Source of the DNA: Serendipita indica DSM 11827
Taxonomy: Eukaryota; Basidiomycota; Agaricomycetes; Sebacinales; Serendipitaceae
DNA: 64,000 nt
Assembly: GCA_910890315.1 (NCBI GenBank)
Contig: CAJVGD010000006.1
Span: forward strand, 248,001-312,000
Reading direction: 5' to 3'
Shown: positions 1 through 10,769 of the stretch, piece by piece
Layout: each line of letters opens with the position of its first letter
Position numbering within the stretch: the first letter of the stretch is position 1
Translations under genes and position numbers: made by a program
The notes under the pieces: generated by a model
What the model was told of the DNA's origin: nothing
Database searches by the model: none
Seen by the model: only the letters and a program-made list of their open reading frames with translations

Positions 1-1200
1 CTTTAACGACCTACAACTTGCGCTGAACACAGTCCCACCTAGCCGCGCTGACGACCTGGACCCGGATGAGCTCTGCAGTCCGCGCCACCAGCTATTTCCA
101 CGCGATCAGCAGGTGCTGAAGACGAAATGCCGCGTAAAACCTGTTCATTACCATCCGGGATGGAACGGAGATATTCCAAATTATACCCCCACCGACTCCA
201 ACGGCAATCCACTCCCCACACAAACAATAGGAGATGGCCACGGTGGCTTTGGTCAAGAAATTATTGGTGTAAACACGAGATGCCCTTACAATAACGTTGG
301 GCCTGGTGCTACCGGTATGTAGCCCTGCGTTTGCAGAGTTTTTGGCTCGCTAATCTTGGCTTTCTCTTAGTTGCTACCAACACGAGCACAGGCCCGAACG
401 GCCAATTTACATGGCTGACATGTGGCCTCGATCCCAAGAATAACAGCATTGGGTGGACACCGCCCTATGCTACCGCCGACCAGGTCATCACCTTCCAAGG
501 TGGGCTGCGTGCGGCTATTAAAGCCGAAGGAAGTCCCTACAAATCTTGCGCCAAGTTTGTGGAGCTTTTCGAGACGGCCGGCGCCGAGTTCCAGGGTGTG
601 CCACTTCCGAACCGCACTTTAGCGTCGCTAACTCCGCTCAGTTCCTCCACTGTTCATTGCCGCCTTTGCACTTCAAGAATCCGGTTGCAATCCTGATATT
701 GATGGAGCCGGTGGAGAGCAAGGTATGATGCAAATCAGTCCGGTATGTATTTTCTTACTCGATGAGAATGTACCTGATATTCGAATAGGAAAAGTGCGAT
801 AAGGCGCCTGGAGGAAACTGCAAGGACGTTATTTACAATGTTCGAACCGCCGTCAAATACTTTAGCGACGTCTTGAAGTCTGTCAACGGCAACGTCTTCG
901 AGGCAGTGGGACTTTACAACGGCTGGTCAGTCCCTTTCGATCAAGTCTTCGCTCTATCTGACACTTTCATTACAGGATACGTGGAATGTCATACAAGTAC
1001 GTCTTGTCATCGCCTATAAAGGCTTTGTTGCTGACCAGAAACTCAGGGAGAGCACCACTTGGGGTATCAACGGCGATTGCTGTAGATGTCAGCGCAACCT
1101 GAGCTATCTTTCTCAATTCTTCAACGGCTGGCTCCAAAACATGGACGCCTGGGCGCTCATGCTGGGCTCGATCCACAACACGGCCGACTGTCCCGCTTGA
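1..1200 (+). CDS. GH23-type lysozyme-like (SLT fold) protein, 5' end outside window
   Basis: Seen: a reading frame open from the first bases continues through exons 2-314, 371-595, 642-742, 789-925, 976-996 and 1047-1200, each junction having GT-AG ends and keeping frame; stop TGA at 1198-1200. The motif ALQESGCNP followed by GGEQGMMQIS is the lytic transglycosylase/goose-type lysozyme signature, with the Glu of QES as expected catalytic acid and GMMQ as the conserved substrate-groove motif. FEAVGLYNGW matches the later A-x-Y-N-G/A block of this fold. Several Cys residues, including paired ones in GDCCRC, suggest a disulfide-rich secreted protein, but the signal peptide would lie upstream of the window. 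Known family role: cleavage of MurNAc-GlcNAc bonds in bacterial peptidoglycan. Inference: a secreted antibacterial or nutritional enzyme. The upstream part rich in Gly, Pro and Asn may be a linker or another domain. Family call fairly secure; substrate untested. Confidence 0.75.
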
Positions 1201-1375
1201 AGAGGGACTAGTTGTTTCTCTTTCTATCTGGCTTATTATGCGTTACATCCTGTGTTTATATGATGCCGCCTTTCCTGATGGCAAGGGTTCACTTCTCTAC
1301 CTACTGTTCTAATGGGCAAGTCCTCGTTCTAGACTTATTAAAGATGTGTTTCTATTCGCCAAATCTACTTGGTCC

Positions 1376-2350
1376 CGTTTGATGAATCCCCTGCCCGTAA
1401 CGAAGTGGAGGGAAGGGTCTTACAGGCCTTCACCAGGCACAGTAATTGAAATGTCTGCACGATTTTCAACTAGTATTTGGCTCCTTGTCAAACTGTGGCG
1501 GCTACCTCAAAGCCCTGCTCGAGCCTTTGTCCTAAAGTCTTTGTTCTCCTGGCTGGAGCTCACTGGCCTCCCCTCCGACCTTGCGCTCCCAATGCATATC
1601 AGTGGTCTTTGTCAGCTAATTGTACAGGCGGACCGCAGCCTTTTGGCCTATCCTCCCCGGTTTCTTGACTTCAGCACCGATGCCGAAGGGCGAGTCAAGC
1701 TTGCCCACCCTTCGCTCAACAATTCTGGGTTCTATCAGTATCGTTCAATGCTTCTGCATACTAAGGGAGATGCAATGCTGCCATTAGCTTCCATGGCACC
1801 CGACACTCTGGCTCCGCCACATTCATCTGATTGGAAACATTGACGAACGTCTGGGCAACCTCACCCAATTCATTGAGTTTTGTTACACGCAACAGACTCT
1901 CACCAGTACGTTCTCCCTATCACTATGGATTGTACTGACACTCCCTAGACAACACCCTCCCGCTCGAACACGTTCAGTTTGGCTTCGAAGTCTACTCACC
2001 GCTGACCTTTTTTCCTGTAAAGCTATCTAATTTGCCACCTCAAGGTGCGCCGGGCCTTTTGATACCCCTGGACTTACTCTGACTGCCTGTAGGTGTTGCC
2101 GGCGCTGCCTGTATACCACGCGAGCATTCCAAAGGCATTTCACACGAGCCTCTGCGCTCGTTTCACCGATCAGAGACGTTTATGTCACTCGTTATCCGTT
2201 GAATTTGCATGCATCTGTTGTTTCCAGGAGAGACGTTTCTCCCTTGAGTATTGTGAGTGGATCACCAGCTGAAACTTTACGTTCTTTTGTCGAACAGCTT
2301 ACTCCTATGCACCTGAGCACGAGCTCCAGCAGATCAAAGGAAAGAGGACT
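1376..2350 (+). other. Unresolved coding-like fragment upstream of the NLR gene
   Basis: A stretch starting with CGTAACGAAGTGGAGGGAAG (frame reading RNEVEGRV) at about 1398 recurs almost base for base at about 7760, downstream of the NACHT-WD40 gene. Near 2265-2310 a frame reads LRSFVEQLTP, resembling LRSFVEDMTP at about 8398-8427 in the downstream fragment. Between them are open stretches (for example 1346-1843) that I could not join into one convincing gene. Best read as one of two diverged copies of the same unknown gene flanking the NLR locus, possibly decayed. No domain recognised. Confidence 0.3.
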
Positions 2351-2985
2351 GAAGGCTCGGCCCCCTAGTCTTAGTGCTCCTCACAATCTCCGCCCGCGTG
2401 CTCTGTCTCCTCCTGGATCCAGATGGCGCGATTGCTTTTGTTTGTCATTTAGGTCTCTGATGAAATCTCCGATTTCGTTCACACCCCTCCTCCTTGTTCA
2501 TTGCGAGCGTCTAATATATATAAGGGGGTCCCACGCGAGTTGTGTGTATAACGTATATTCCGCGATAAATCGTCGAGCCCAAAAGGACATAAAGGTCAGG
2601 TATCCGCCCGGAAGGCCCTTCAGTGATCTCATTCAGAGGGTTACCTGCGGCTTTAGTGTCGTCAATACCTCGTAGATTCCAGCTCTCCAACCCTGTAGCA
2701 AGCTCGAGAATGAACCCTTTGTCACAGAGAGTACCCTAACAGTCCTGCGAAGAAATCTATTCTAGAGACTTACTGCAATTTACTAAACATTGTCATGTGT
2801 GGGCGGCCGAGTACACTTGTGAGCTTTCTCGACCAGGTGCAAGTCTAACATGCTCCCAACAGGTCGGTAGCAGTGACATAAGTCGCGGATTCGTCAAATC
2901 AAGTATCATATTGACACGTGTGTCTGGCACGGTTTGGGTGGCATCGACAGACGCCGTCCACATCTTGGAGCCATCCACCTTTACG
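2351..2985. other. Intergenic region before the NACHT-WD40 gene
   Basis: No convincing gene seen. A TATA-like run (taatatatataag, about 2512-2524) lies roughly 465 bases before the chosen ATG of the next gene. It may be a core promoter only if the 5' UTR is long or contains an intron. Confidence 0.3.
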
Positions 2986-5900
2986 ATGTCGACCCAAAAG
3001 TCAGCCAAGGACAAGAAATGGCACAGATTTATGAATTTATTTGGTTCCTCATCTTCACATTCCCCGACAAGCAAGAAACGCCAAGTATACGACACGGCCA
3101 ACATCGGCCTCGACATAGTAGCCAATATTGCCGAGGGATCAGACATTCTCGCTCCTCTAAAGGCAGCTTGTCGAACAACAAAGTCGATTCTCGAAGTTGC
3201 GCAGGCACGTTGGCGAAGCCGGCAAGGCATTTATCTGACAATACGATAGGCGACAGAGAACAACCAAGAGGAATGGACCGAGCTAACAGGACGTATGAAA
3301 GGATACATGTCCACAATCGAGGAACAAATAGCGTTATTTGAGACATATCCTCCAGAAGACATGGCCGTTAACGAGGCGTTCAAACGGCCGCTCGCCCAAT
3401 ATGTCAAGTATGTGCACATTCCAAGTTTGCTTCGGTAGGCTGAGCGATGCAGATGCCTCGAAGACATGCACGATAAGGTTGTCAATCTAGAGGAGAAACG
3501 TCGCCTCGACAAGCATGCCTTTTCTAAAGCAATCATCAAAGTCAAAATTGATGCGGAGGAGATTCTTAAACTCAATCGGGATATCGAGGATCGGCATAGC
3601 CAATTCATGGTACGAGCCTTCATCCGTCGTATTCACGAGTTCACTGCATACACAGGGTGCATTGGGACTTTTTACCGCATTGGGTATTCAAAGCGTCGAG
3701 CGGAATACCAAGGTTATCAAGGCTGACGTTGAGGCCACCAAGGCAAACATGAAAACCGTCCTGACAGACGGTAAGACTAGAGCTTCGTATGGGACATGCT
3801 TACTTAGTATTTCAAGTTGAATCTGCCGCAATACTTCAGCTACCAACGGTAGCTTTTGTCGCATCCTCTGTCCATAGGGCCTGTCTGACAGGAACACGCG
3901 ATGCTGTTCTTCAGACCATCTGGCGCTGGGCCGACGATGCCACGTCGGAGAAGCCAATATTCTGGCTCTGCGATATCGCTGGCTCTGGCAAATCCACAGT
4001 CGCCATGTCTGCAGCAGATGCTTGGAGGAACGAGGGAGTGTTAGGTGGCCAATTCTTCTTCTCTCTTACAAGCAGCGAAGGATCGTCCACCGACAAGTTC
4101 TGCTCCACGATAGCAAGAGACCTTGTCGACTACATACCCAAGCTTGCGCCGCACGTCGCCGGAGCCGTGAAGCGGCATCCTTCGTTCATGCGAAGCTCTC
4201 TCCAAGAGCAGTTCCGAATGCTCGTCATCGAGCCTCTTCATCATCTTCAAGGACGTGTCACTCTCGTCATCGACGCTCTTGACGAATGTCAATCTGGATC
4301 GCAGAGAAGAGAACTTGTCGAAATGCTTTCTACAGCTGTTCGAGAAGCAAAGAACCTCAAGATATTCATGACGAGTCGACCAGACCCTGTGATCCAAGCA
4401 GTCTTGGGGTCGCTTTCAATCAAGTCCAAGCTGGAAGACCGCCTGCACGATGTTCATCATCGCGATAACATCGATGATATTGCAACTTACATACACAAGG
4501 AGCTAAAGGAGGTGCTGCCGGAGGCCAAGAGGCTGAGACTGGCTGAGAAGGCCAACGGATTGTTTATTTGGGCAAGCACGGCATGTCGAATGCTCAGTAG
4601 CGAAACTACATTGGACTTGCCGGAAAGCATCTATGATCGGCTGATCTCAGTGGACCAGACTGGAGAGATAGACGACGTTTACAAGCTCGTTTTCGAGCGT
4701 ATGGACCCCAAATCCCACACAATCATGTCCAGCATGCTCGCCTTGCTGCTTGCTGCATTCGAGCCACTCAGCACCGATGACTTGGACGACATCTTCAAGA
4801 ACCTTGGGCTCAGGTGGAGTTCCAGGGCACTGGTACAGAACCTAGGAAGTGTGCTCAGTGTAAACCCAAGTACAAATTTGGTCCAATTCCGCCATCCTAC
4901 CCTTGTCGAATACCTTGGACGGTGTTCCCTCGCCCCAGCTCCCGACAAACCCAATACACTCCATCTCGACGTGACCAAGGCGCATGGTCAGGCCGCATCA
5001 TGGTGTCTCAAACGACTCATGTCGCGGACTGATGGTCTCAAGTTTAATATATGTCAACTCGAGTCATCTTTCTACCTCAATAGAGAGATTCTAAACCTCA
5101 AGACGAGGATATCGAGACTCATTCCAAAGGCACTTCGATATGCCAGCTCTCACTGGTTGTTCCATGTGGCGGAAACTGATGACACCTGGCGATCCATGGT
5201 AAAGAGGGAAATTCAACAGATTATTCAAGCTCCACACGTGCTATACTGGATGGAAGTCCTGAGCTTCACTGGGGGAGTGCCACGAGCAATAGCTGGCCTT
5301 CGAGCTATTAGACGCCACACAGGGGTAAGTCGCTGATCCAACGAATTCAACACTTACACAACAGACAGCCTGAAATGTGGGATAAAGCTAGCATGGACCA
5401 AACTCGACGGTTTATAATGACATTTTCGGTACCGATTCAAGAGAGCGCGCCACATATTTACATTTCTGCACTCCCATTTGCCCCTATAACGTCCATATTA
5501 CATACCGAGGGTGCAAAAAGATACAGAAACCTTCTTCGCGTAGCAGAAGGCCTCGAGGAGATGTATTCCGGGCTCCCAAGTAGTCTTCGAGGTCATGAAT
5601 CCGGGGTCAACGCCGTCGGATTCTCGCCAGACGGCTCACAGATTGTGTCTGGCTCATCCGACAAGACAATTCGATTGTGGGACGCGGCAACTGGTCAGGC
5701 TGTGGGAGAGCCACTGCGAGGTCATGAATATGAGGTCTTCGCCGTCGGATTCTCGCCAGACGGCTCACAGATTGTGTCTGGCTCGTACGACAACACAATT
5801 CGATTGTGGGACACGGCAACTGGTCAGGCTGTGGGAGAGCCACTCCGAGGTCATGAATCGGGGTCACGCCGTCGGATTCTCGCCAGACGGCTCACAGATT

Positions 5901-7727
5901 GTGTCTGGCTCATACGACAAGACAATTCGATTGTGGGACGCGGCAACTGGTCAGGCTGTGGGAGAGCCACTCCGAGGTCATGAATCCGGGGTCTGGCCGT
6001 CGGATTCTCGCCAGACGGCTCACAGATTGTGTCTGGCTCGTCCGACAAGACAATTCGATTGTGGGACGCGGCAACTGGTCAGGCTGTGGGAGAGCCACTC
6101 CGAGGTCATGAAGATTGGGTCACGCCGTCGGATTCTCGCCAGACGGCTCACAGATTGTGTCTGGCTCGGACGACAAGACAATTCGATTGTGGGACGCGGC
6201 AACTGGTCAGGCTGTGGGAGAGCCACTCCGAGGTCATGAATCTGGGGTCTTGGCCGTCGGATTCTCGCCAGACGGCTCACAGATTGTGTCTGGCTCGCCG
6301 ACAAGACAATTCGATTGTGGGACGCGGCAACTGGTCAGGCTGTGGGAGAGCCACTCCGAGGTCATGAATCCGGGGTCAGGCCGTCGGATTCTCGCCAGAC
6401 GGCTCACAGATTGTGTCTGGCTCGGACGACAAGACAATTCGATTGTGGGACGCGGCAACTGGTCAGGCTGTGGGAGAGCCACTCCGAGGTCATGAATCCG
6501 CGGTCATGGCCGTCGGATTCTCGCCAGACGGCTCACAGATTGTGTCTGGCTCGGACGACAAGACAATTCGATTGTGGGACGCGGCAACTGGTCAGGCTGT
6601 GGGAGAGCCACTCCGAGGTCATGAATCTGGGGTCTTCGCCGTCGGATTCTCGCCAGACGGCTCACAGATTGTGTCTGGCTCGTACGACAAGACAATTCGA
6701 TTGTGGGACGCGGCAACTGGTCAGGCTGTGGGAGAGCCACCGAGGTCATGAATCCGCGGTTCTGGCCGTCGGATTCTCGCCAGACGGCTCACAGATTGTG
6801 TCTGGCTCAGATGACAACACAATTCGATTGTGGGACGCGGCAACTGGTCAGGCTGTGGGAGAGCCACTCCGAGGTCATGAATATGAGGTCTTCGCCGTCG
6901 GATTCTCGCCAGACGGCTCACAGATTGTGTCTGGCTCGTACGACAACACAATTCGATTGTGGGACACGGCAACTGGTCAGGCTGTGGGAGAGCCACTGCG
7001 AGGTCATGAATCCGGGGTCTGGCCGTCGGATTCTCGCCAGACGGCTCACAGATTGTGTCTGGCTCGGACGACAAGACAATTCGATTGTGGGACGCGGCAA
7101 CTGGTCAGGCTGTGGGAGAGCCACTCCGAGGTCATGAAGATGGGTCTGGCCGTCGGATTCTCGCCAGACGGCTCACAGATTGTGTCTGGCTCGGACGACA
7201 AGACAATTCGATTGTGGGACGCGGCAACTGGTCAGGCTGTGGGAGAGCCACTCCAAGGTCATGAATCCACGGTCTTCGCCGTCGGATTCTCGCCAGACGG
7301 CTCACAGATTGTGTCTGGCTCGGACGACAACACGATCCGATTATGGAATACAGAAACTGGTAAGTTCAACTTGGCTCGTCTTCGAGATCGTGACGCGACC
7401 CGATAAATAGCATTAGGTGCAAAAGCGAATACCTCCAACCAGGGTGATAAAGAGTCCGTATATTCAGGTCTCAGCGAAGATCTACAGGACACTCCGCTCC
7501 GAATCGTTGTGCCTGGATTCGATCAGTGCTCACTTTCGCTCGATGGTTGGGTACATTCTTCCGGCAAACGTCTCTTCTGGGTCCCTCCAAACAATCGACC
7601 GGGACTAATGTATCCGTACCGCCTGACAATTCCGACCGGCGCTCCATTCCGTGTGACGAAACTTGATTTCACTAATTTCCAATGTGGCTCCTCTTGGACA
7701 AAGGTTCGAACAGACGCGTGCTCGTGA
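2986..7727 (+). CDS. NACHT-WD40 (NLR-like, HET-E/STAND family) protein
   Basis: The start ATG at 2986 opens [11 protein letters not shown], then a helical N-terminal domain with an amphipathic stretch ([14 protein letters not shown]) and coiled-coil-like sequence, spread over four short exons to about 3771. The NACHT ATPase begins near 3825: Walker A is GSGKST (about 3981-3998), Walker B is LVIDALDE (about 4263-4286), and a sensor-like MTSRPDP follows (about 4369-4389). A helical region leads, across an intron at about 5324-5368, into about 14 WD40 units of 43 residues (5588-7355), each containing [12 protein letters not shown] and IRLWD. After an intron near 7361 the C-terminal cap runs to TGA 7725-7727, with [14 protein letters not shown] and KLDFTNF, a block typical of these fungal proteins. 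Known role: STAND sensors act in heterokaryon incompatibility and non-self recognition. Oddity: eight of 13 unit spacings are 127 or 128 rather than 129 bases, so the array is not in one frame as given; either assembly error or loss of function. The first intron may use a GC donor (3204) or a GT donor at 3196. Confidence 0.85.
5588..7355 (+). repeat. Tandem array of about 14 nearly identical 129-base WD40-coding units
   Basis: The word ggtcatga, marking the GHE start of each unit, occurs at 5591, 5720, 5849, 5976, 6104, 6232, 6360, 6488, 6617, 6744, 6873, 7002, 7130 and 7257. Spacings are 129,129,127,128,128,128,128,129,127,129,129,128,127. Most of each unit (gccgtcggattctcgccaga to gtgggagagcca) is almost invariant. 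Differences fall at two places: the four codons after GHE, and the codons between GSGS-like and TIRLW (SDK, YDN, YDK, DDK, DDN). This is internal protein repeat structure under recent homogenisation, not a CRISPR or satellite. Confidence 0.95.
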
Positions 7728-7741
7728 TTTGCTATGACTGG

Positions 7742-8600
7742 TATCACTGTATCCCCTGACCGTAACGAAGTGGAGGGAAGAGTCTTGTTCTCGTTTGCCA
7801 GGAACGCGCTTGTGCTTGTCCGTACGAATTTTGTACCAATTGCGTTTGTTCCCCTGAGCCTCGGCTAATGGAATTTTTTGATTAGAAGCCGTATCATCGA
7901 GCTAAACTGCAGGGTGGCCAGGTGCCATTGTCTCAAGTCGTTTGTCCGAAACTTGGACTCTTTTTCTGCAGAGTCCCATGCCCGTCCCTGATCTTTCCGA
8001 GCTCTGTGCAACCCTTACGAGTGAGATTCTTCTGGTGAGTAAAATTGTACTGTTCTATGGACCTGTGCTCACCGTTTCGTATAGTCTGCTTCACAATAAA
8101 CCAGTGCCTGTACTGACGCTCGATGCATCTTTGCGTGCCTCTGAACACTCTATGATAAGTGATATACCGATGAAGAATTCTATGCGTTGTGATGATACCG
8201 TTATACCTGCTACATCGTTTGCACGTCCAGATCGTCCCGTTTTACCCATTATATCGCGTCGAGGTAAACCTGTTGAAACCGGCGCGCCACCTATCCATCT
8301 CAACGAAACGAGTACATGGTTGCATCAACTAAATGTGCTCGACTCTCCGTCCGTGTCGACGTCTTCACATGCCCGTTTAGTGCCCAGCCCAGAGCCTCTT
8401 CGTTCATTTGTAGAGGACATGACCCCGACTGCCTTTAGATTTCTAACCTCTGAGTGCAAGCCGCACATGTGATGCTCTCGCGCGTCAAAACTATCGATGG
8501 AATTGCCATTCTTCGACCTTTTCGACGCGAAAGGATTGAGAATAGACTTCCTCAACAGCTTCGGACTGAGTTTGAACGACTCCAATAACTTGATAAACAG
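7742..8600 (+). other. Unresolved coding-like fragment downstream of the NLR gene, related to 1376-2350
   Basis: The stretch from about 7751 (cccctgaccgtaacgaagtg) matches 1387-1420 with few differences and keeps the frame RNEVEGRVL. Further on, an open frame from 7942 to 8472 contains PEPLRSFVEDMTP, resembling PAETLRSFVEQLTP upstream of the NLR gene, and another open piece reads DGIAILRPF. I recognise no domain and could not fix exon boundaries. It begins only about 15 bases after the NLR stop codon, so it could also be a 3' remnant of a second NLR-linked gene. Confidence 0.3.
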
Positions 8601-8944
8601 ACGTCGCTTCGCTATGCCCGAATACTGAGAAGTGTGGAAGAAAATATGTTGGTCGGTGATGCTGGTGAGCACTCTTGAGGACTCCTTGACTGTGACACTT
8701 ATAAATATATAGAATGGCTTACTATCTAGCGAGGTCCTCTCTCTCGCTTTGCATTGGACATTGAAATGTACATTAATAAACAGGTCATCTGGAATTCTCT
8801 GATCAAAAGTATTAGTTGCAGCTCATCGTTGATGTGGTCATGTGGTAACTAGATGTATTCGGTTCAAATACTCTCTGTAGAACTGCGGTGTACAATATGA
8901 TCGGTCAGGGTCGCCCGGAGGGCCCTGCAATCGTCCATGTTCAT
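8601..8944. other. Intergenic region between NLR island and PSD gene
   Basis: AT-rich with no supported gene. It should contain the 3' UTR of the minus-strand phosphatidylserine decarboxylase. A run cttataaatatatagaat (about 8698-8715) is TATA-like but has no evident gene to serve. Confidence 0.3.
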
Positions 8945-10615
8945 TCATGTGGTTGTGAGAGCTGCGATTCCGATCTTCTCTCCCACACGGACAAGTACTT
9001 CGACCCCAAAGGACTGGTTTTGCTTCTCGGCGGCAATTCTCGCCTTTTCAGGTATCTTGCTCATGACTTCGGGAACTTCCTTACCCTTCCATTCGCCAGT
9101 GCTGGCCTTGATGAGGTCGTCGTCCCAAGTCACTTTGGCCTCTTCGGCAAACACGCAGACTACGGTGCTTCCTCCGTATTGGAACCACCCTAAGTAATGT
9201 CAATATTATAACAATTGCTCGATGCATTGAATCTCACCGAGGTCGTCTCCTCGTTGAATCGAATCCCCGACTTTGAACGACCATCCAACAGCGCCGACCA
9301 GCAACGCACCAATCGCCACAAATGCCACAGGAACCGTCTTGGGTGGTGTCGTGTTCGACACGACGGCATTCAAGATGCACACGTCACGTCTGTTGCCCGT
9401 AAAGACATCGAGGTTCTGATTGACGGCTTGAGGATTGACAGTATAGTATTCTCCTGGTAAAGTTTTGATCGATTCAATCGTGGCATTGACCGGAGAGTGG
9501 AAGCGGTGATAATCCTGCGGTGCAAGACGGAAAATGGCCAATGAGGGATTTGCGCCAAAGCGTTGTGCCAGCTCTGCTGAGCCTAAGAGCTCAGGCAAGG
9601 TAAACTTTTTGCCTTTGACCCTAATAAGATTGCTGAGCGAGGTCGAGGTGACTACAAAGTCGCTTACCAGAACTGCCTTGCTGCCTGGAAATTAGGGAAC
9701 ACGCTAAGGCGACAGTCTGCAGCCGAAACTATGACAGATGCGTCCTTTGGTGATGCGACTGGCCGTAGACCAGGCTTGAGCTTGCGACTAAAGAATTGGT
9801 TGAAGGTCTTGTATTCGCTAGGCTTTGAAAGAAGTGCCTCCTTCATGTTAATTTTGTACGTCTTGACAAAGTCTTCTACCCGCTTGACAACTTCTGGTCC
9901 TTCTTCATCATACACTTTGCCCTCTATAACTCGGTGGGTGAATGAGCGGGACAAGCATATAGGGAAGCGTACGCTTAACAGTTTGTGCCTTCAACAGGTT
10001 TCGAACGACACCTAATCCGAGGAGACGGAGCTGTAGGGGACGGTTAGGAGCCAGATTCCCGCTAGCGGCCAGCAAGATGGGGCGCCGTGGACGGAAGCTC
10101 ACCTGGAGCGGCCCGTAGAATAGCAAATGCATCCCGACGCGTGCATAGATTGGCATATATTCAAAGTCCTTGACGCCGGTCGAACGAACGATTATGAAAT
10201 TGCCTGATACCAAGCATGTGGTAAGTGTACTATGGAATCGTGCTACCAACTGGCGTACCCCAGTGTTCATCTGCAAATAGCTACAAGAGTATTAATATCC
10301 CGTCGTAAGATGCAAAAAAGGCTCACTTTCTCGTACGTATCCGGGTCGAATAGATCAGAGAGCCAGCCTTGCTGCTCAAGTATATCATGTTCGTTGACTG
10401 GTTGAACCGGTTAGGAGCATGGCGAGTAGAGAGAGCTCCTGCTCACCCTTGGGATCTCTGCTACCTTCCACAACCTGCTCCATCGCAAGCATCATGACCT
10501 TGCGCATGTTGACCGCCTCAGGTTGTAGCTTCCATTTAAGATCTCTCCATGCTTTAACGACGCCGCCTTCGATTGCCTCTTTCTTGGCGACTGGACGGCT
10601 CAAGTTGAATGACAT
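8945..10615 (-). CDS. Phosphatidylserine decarboxylase
   Basis: Minus-strand exons join from ATG at 10615 (MSFNLSRPVAKKEAIEGG) to TGA at 8945. Conserved blocks in order are MPIYARVGMHLLFYG, NQFFSRKLKPGLRP, SAADCRLSVFP, RLAPQDYHRFHSPV (catalytic Asp-His region) and, near the C terminus, YGGSTVV with the GGST self-cleavage motif at 9164-9175. Known chemistry: autocleavage at the Ser of LGST/GGST makes the pyruvoyl group of the alpha subunit, and the enzyme converts phosphatidylserine to phosphatidylethanolamine. GGST rather than LGST resembles the yeast Psd2 branch. No C2 domain and no clear mitochondrial presequence are seen, so it is a short form, perhaps a soluble or endomembrane enzyme. Introns are short. 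It is transcribed in the same direction as the SET gene upstream, whose stop is about 155 bases away. Family call is secure. Confidence 0.93.
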
Positions 10616-10769
10616 TTTGGCTGTCGAGGGGAAGAAATGAGGATTAAGTGTGATATCAGTTATAGGAGTATGCCTTTCGAGGCTCAGACGGAGCCGTGAG
10701 TAATCTTGGACGAAGGAAGGTCTAAGAAAGGAACAAGTGTGGCAGTACGACTGAGCAAGACCGCCAAGG

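Noticed and set aside
2793-3230. Minus-strand open frame opposite the NLR N-terminal exons
   Set aside because: The plus-strand frame fits the NLR gene and its introns; the antisense frame has no recognisable features.
5607-7124. Antisense and alternate-frame open frames of 60-120 codons across the WD40 array
   Set aside because: They repeat with the array period and are mirror products of the same 129-base unit, not separate genes.
5588-7355. CRISPR-like or satellite tandem repeat
   Set aside because: Each 129-base unit encodes a 43-residue WD40 blade inside a NACHT-WD40 gene; there are no repeat-spacer units.
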